The notes under the pieces were generated by a model, which saw only the letters and a program-made list of their open reading frames with translations, was not told where the DNA came from and searched no databases. From Halomonas halophila (GTDB lineage: Bacteria > Pseudomonadota > Gammaproteobacteria > Pseudomonadales > Halomonadaceae), in NCBI RefSeq assembly GCF_030406665.1, contig NZ_CP129121.1, positions 2,046,001-2,110,000 of the forward strand: a stretch of 64,000 nt of DNA, given 5' to 3'. The translations under genes were made by a program, and so were the position numbers. Positions 61,484 through 64,000 of this stretch are shown here, piece after piece (position 1 is the first letter of the stretch; the number at the start of each line of letters is the position of its first letter).

Positions 61484-62170
61484 ATGACACCGCGCATTCT
61501 GATCGTGCTGACCTCTCACGACCGCCTCGGCGACACCGGCGAGAAGACCGGTTTCTGGCTCGAGGAACTGGCCGCCCCCTACTATGTGTTCCAGGACGCC
61601 GGCGCCGAACTCACCCTGGCCTCGCCCAAGGGCGGCCAGCCGCCCCTGGATCCCAAGAGCGATGCCGAGGAGAGCCAGACAGAGGCGACCCGCCGCTTCC
61701 AGCAGGACGCCGAGGCCAAGGCCCGGCTCGCCGCCACGCAGCGCCTGGCCGACGTCAAGGCCGACGACTATGACGCCATCTTCTATCCGGGCGGCCACGG
61801 CCCGCTATGGGACCTGGTCGACGACGCCGACTCGGTCCGCCTGATCGAGGCCTTCTGGGCCCAGGGCAAGCCGGTGTCCACGGTCTGCCACGCGCCCATT
61901 GTGCTGCTCAACGCCCGCGACGAGCACGGCAAGCCGCTGGTCGAGGGACGCGCGGTCACCGGCTTCACCAACGGCGAAGAGGACGCCGTGGGCCTGACCG
62001 AGATCGTGCCGCAGCTGGTCGAGGATGCCCTGATCGCCAAGGGCGGCCGGTATACCAAGGCCGACGACTTCGCGCCCTACACCCGCCAGGACGGCAACCT
62101 GATCACCGGTCAGAACCCGCCTTCCTCCGAGCCTGTCGCCCGCTGCCTGATGGACGCCCTGAAGGGCTGA
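61484..62170 (+). CDS. DJ-1/PfpI (Hsp31-like) class I amidotransferase-fold protein
   Basis: 228 residues. Nucleophile Cys in S-T-V-C-H-A-P near 134, Y-P-G-G-H-G-P near 104, Glu near F-W-L-E-E. Members are glyoxalase III/deglycase-type enzymes or chaperones. With DkgB-like and quinone reductase neighbours a role against reactive carbonyls is plausible. Confidence 0.9.
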   Translation: MTPRILIVLTSHDRLGDTGEKTGFWLEELAAPYYVFQDAGAELTLASPKGGQPPLDPKSDAEESQTEATRRFQQDAEAKARLAATQRLADVKADDYDAIFYPGGHGPLWDLVDDADSVRLIEAFWAQGKPVSTVCHAPIVLLNARDEHGKPLVEGRAVTGFTNGEEDAVGLTEIVPQLVEDALIAKGGRYTKADDFAPYTRQDGNLITGQNPPSSEPVARCLMDALKG

Positions 62171-62310
62171 GTCCGGCTCACGGGAGCCGCCACCACGGGC
62201 GGGGTCGGCCATGCCGGCCCCGCCCGTTGTCCATCAGCACCATCGATCCCCGCCGCCTCGACGCGCTATGCTGAGGCTCCTACCGATCTCATGACGCAAA
62301 GGAGCCTGCC

Positions 62311-63069
62311 ATGAACCGTATCGCCTTCATCACCGGTGCCACCTCCGGATTCGGACGCGCCTGTGCCCACCGCTTCGCCGAGGCGGGCTGGTCGCTGGTG
62401 CTCTCCGGCCGCCGCGAGGAACGCCTCGCGGAGCTTCGCGAGGCGCTCGAGGACAAGGTCCCGGTCCACACGGCGGTACTCGACGTGCGCGACGACGCCG
62501 CAGTGAAGGCCATGGTCGAAGCCCTGCCCGACGAGTTCGCCGGAGTGACCTGCCTGATCAACAACGCCGGCCTGGCCCTGGCGCCCCAGCCGACGCAGCA
62601 GGTCGACCTCGCCGACTGGCACACCATGATCGATACCAACGTCCGCGGGCTGGCCAACGTCACTCATGCGCTGCTGCCGACGCTGATCGAACAGGGTGCC
62701 GGCACCAGCATCATCAATCTTGGCTCGGTAGCCGGCGATACACCCTACCCCGGCAGCCATGTCTATGGCGCCACCAAGGCCTTCGTCAAGCAGTTCAGCT
62801 ACAACCTGCGCTGCGACCTGCTGGGCACCGGCGTACGCGTGACCGACGTGGCCCCCGGCCTGTCCGAGACCGAGTTCACCCTGGTGCGCACCGGCGGCAA
62901 CCAGGACGCCCACGACGCTCTCTACCAGGGCACCACGCCGCTGTCCGCCGAGGACATCGCCGAACAGATCTTCTACGTCGCAACCCTCCCGGCGCACATC
63001 AACATCAACCGGATGGACGTGATGCCCGTGCGTCAGGCCTGGGCGCCCTTCGCCATCGACCGCGACTGA
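62311..63069 (+). CDS. Short-chain dehydrogenase (YdfG-like)
   Basis: 252 residues. T-G-A-T-S-G-F-G at 8-15, N-N-A-G near 84, catalytic S-V-A-G and Y-G-A-T-K near 150. Resembles YdfG, an NADP-dependent serine/3-hydroxy acid dehydrogenase. AAAGGAG upstream; 140 bp after the DJ-1 gene. Confidence 0.9.
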   Translation: MNRIAFITGATSGFGRACAHRFAEAGWSLVLSGRREERLAELREALEDKVPVHTAVLDVRDDAAVKAMVEALPDEFAGVTCLINNAGLALAPQPTQQVDLADWHTMIDTNVRGLANVTHALLPTLIEQGAGTSIINLGSVAGDTPYPGSHVYGATKAFVKQFSYNLRCDLLGTGVRVTDVAPGLSETEFTLVRTGGNQDAHDALYQGTTPLSAEDIAEQIFYVATLPAHININRMDVMPVRQAWAPFAIDRD

Positions 63070-63209
63070 GCCGCGAAGACGACGAACGCCATCACTCGCC
63101 GGGCCAAGGCCCGGCGAGACGCCAGACACACAGGCAGCGCAAAATATGAAGTGCCAGGAAAGGAGGAAAGCCAGATAGCGAACAGGACGGGAAAAGCAGA
63201 CACACAGAC

Positions 63210-63247
63210 AAAAAGAAGCGGCCCGATGCATGGCATCGGGCCGCTTC
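63210..63247 (-). terminator. Rho-independent terminator of the tRNA gene
   Basis: 15-bp perfect stem GAAGCGGCCCGATGC with 3-nt loop, followed on the minus strand by TTTTT (63210-63214). Lies 13 nt beyond the tRNA 3' end. The remaining 63070-63209 shows nothing recognisable. Confidence 0.9.
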
Positions 63248-63259
63248 TCGATATTCGAT

Positions 63260-63335
63260 TGGTGGAGCCTAGCGGGATCGAACCGCTGACCTCAACACTG
63301 CCAGTGTTGCGCTCTCCCAGCTGAGCTAAGGCCCC
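63260..63335 (-). tRNA. tRNA-Ala (anticodon GGC)
   Basis: 76 nt with encoded CCA. Cloverleaf: acceptor GGGGCCT/AGGCTCC with G3:U70, the alanine identity pair; D arm A-G-C-T-C-A-G-C-T-G-G-G-A-G-A-G-C; anticodon stem CAACA/TGTTG and loop CTGGCAG; T arm with G-T-T-C-G-A-T-C-C. Confidence 0.97.
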
Positions 63336-63374
63336 ACTGTTGCTCGCCGCTTCTGCCTTGCGAGAACGAGGCGA

Positions 63375-63403
63375 ATACTACGCCGTCATGTCGGAGACGT
63401 CAA
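63375..63403 (-). promoter_or_regulatory. Promoter of tRNA-Ala
   Basis: TTGACG (63398-63403) and TAGTAT (63375-63380) on the minus strand, 17-bp spacer, about 40 bp before the tRNA. Confidence 0.75.
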
Positions 63404-63578
63404 GCCCGGAACCCTCTTTTCAACACTGCACCGAGCATGGCCATGGCCGCAAACAGAGCCCATCGCAGACGGGCATGAAGCGATGATGTCGCGCGAGCCA
63501 TGCTTGGACGCCGGCTTTTTGCCATTTAGCAAGCCTGGGCACCCTTGCCCACAAGAGAAGGCAAACGAGGGCCGAAGC

Positions 63579-63824
63579 CCCTCGGCGTTCGAGAGCCCAT
63601 ACTCGGCCAGGAACGCCTCCATCATGCTGGGCGAGGTCTACTCGCGCACCCGCGACACCACGTAGTCGGCGCCGACCTCGGCCACCTGGCGGCGCTGGTG
63701 CTGCGACAGCTCGATGCGCTCGACCAGCCCGCGCAGCACCTCCGCCTCGTCGACGCCGTAGTGGGCACGGATGCGCGCGCGGCTCGCTCACGGCATCGTG
63801 TGGATGACGGTTGGCTTCGTCCAT
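63579..63824 (-). pseudogene. putA: Decayed N-terminal fragment of putA
   Basis: An intact start (AGGAGA, ATG 63824) opens M-D-E-A-N-R-H-P-H-D-A-V-S-E-P. After a frameshift near 63780 the reading continues I-R-A-H-Y-G-V-D-E-A-E-V-L, G-A-D-Y-V-V-S-R-V-R-E, a TAG at 63638-63640, then M-M-E-A-F-L-A-E-Y-G-L-S-N-A-E-G. That resembles the beginning of bifunctional proline dehydrogenase PutA (F-L-x-E-Y-G-L-S-x-x-E-G). Homology stops at about 63579 and unrelated sequence follows, so over 1000 residues are missing. Assignment rests on this short motif. Confidence 0.55.
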
Positions 63825-64000
63825 GGTCGATCTCCTAGCGACGTCCAGCGCGTCGCCGATATTCAGGCTCGGATGGCGCCGTCGTTGTCGAAAGTTACAC
63901 ACATAGCGTAGGCCCCCTGCCATAGGGGCCCGAAGAGGCATGCGGCCGCGGCGGTGCCCTCAGGCTTTCCCGCAGCAGACTTCGCGCGGCGCACTCCTGC
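63825..64000. other. Upstream region of the putA remnant
   Basis: No gene is supported. GGCCCC-N8-GGGGCC near 63911-63930 forms a hairpin. This may be the old putA promoter region. Confidence 0.3.

Overview
The window is chromosomal DNA from a high-GC (roughly 65-70 %) gammaproteobacterium, most likely a halophile of the Halomonas/Chromohalobacter group. Clues are the proteobacterial housekeeping genes (metG, nth, thiI, argG, argF, rnt), the acidic proteins, and the heavy investment in quaternary-amine (carnitine, gamma-butyrobetaine, glycine betaine) metabolism. The genus is inferred from gene content and was not tested against a database.

Layout. (1) 1-8.8 kb, minus strand: a LapA-type surface-adhesion locus. 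A TolC-OmpA outer-membrane protein, a LapB-like ABC exporter, a LapC-like fusion protein and a LuxR-type regulator precede a giant VCBS-repeat adhesin that runs off the left edge. The adhesin has an N-terminal retention module with a TAAG site for LapG-type proteolysis. (2) 9.2-18.8 kb: a small unknown protein, thiI, a PAS-PAS-GGDEF-EAL protein, metG, an RnfB-like ferredoxin, nth, an ElyC/YdcF protein and a glutathione transferase. (3) 19-24.3 kb: a four-gene overlapping operon with a stand-alone receiver, a membrane sensor fused to a DEDDh exonuclease, a two-helix membrane peptide and a CrbS-like symporter/histidine kinase. (4) 24.4-29.6 kb: a phosphonate-type ABC importer (phnD-phnC-phnE-phnE) preceded by a possible Pho box, then a convergent DUF294 nucleotidyltransferase-like gene and a HlyU-family gene. 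(5) 29.7-33.9 kb: argG, rnt, grxD, argF and a small unknown.

(6) 34.1-45.4 kb: quaternary-amine catabolism. It holds a beta-keto acid cleavage enzyme, carnitine dehydrogenase, a thioesterase, a BCCT transporter, a Rieske protein, a gamma-butyrobetaine hydroxylase and three GlxA/CdhR-type AraC regulators. A His/Gly/Glu-repeat secreted protein and an iron-dependent PKHD hydroxylase sit in the middle, divergent around a palindromic operator. (7) 45.5-56.7 kb: a long co-directional cluster containing a TmpA-like dioxygenase, a TmpB-like HD oxygenase, an AruI-like ThDP decarboxylase, a betaine-type binding protein, a class II aldolase, an AruH-like aminotransferase, an amino-acid ABC importer and an aminoaldehyde dehydrogenase. 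The first three overlap by 4 nt each. The set looks like a catabolic route for a trimethylated or guanidino amino acid (or phosphonate) that may feed the carnitine/glycine betaine genes next door. It is the most promising candidate for an undescribed system here.

(8) 56.8-63.1 kb: csaA, an EamA exporter, an AraC regulator, then a LysR regulator divergent from four oxidoreductase/stress genes (mdaB, an aldo-keto reductase, a DJ-1/PfpI protein and an SDR). (9) 63.2-64 kb: tRNA-Ala(GGC) with a clear promoter and terminator, then a decayed N-terminal fragment of putA. Several intergenic regions carry large nested inverted repeats that look like dispersed elements.
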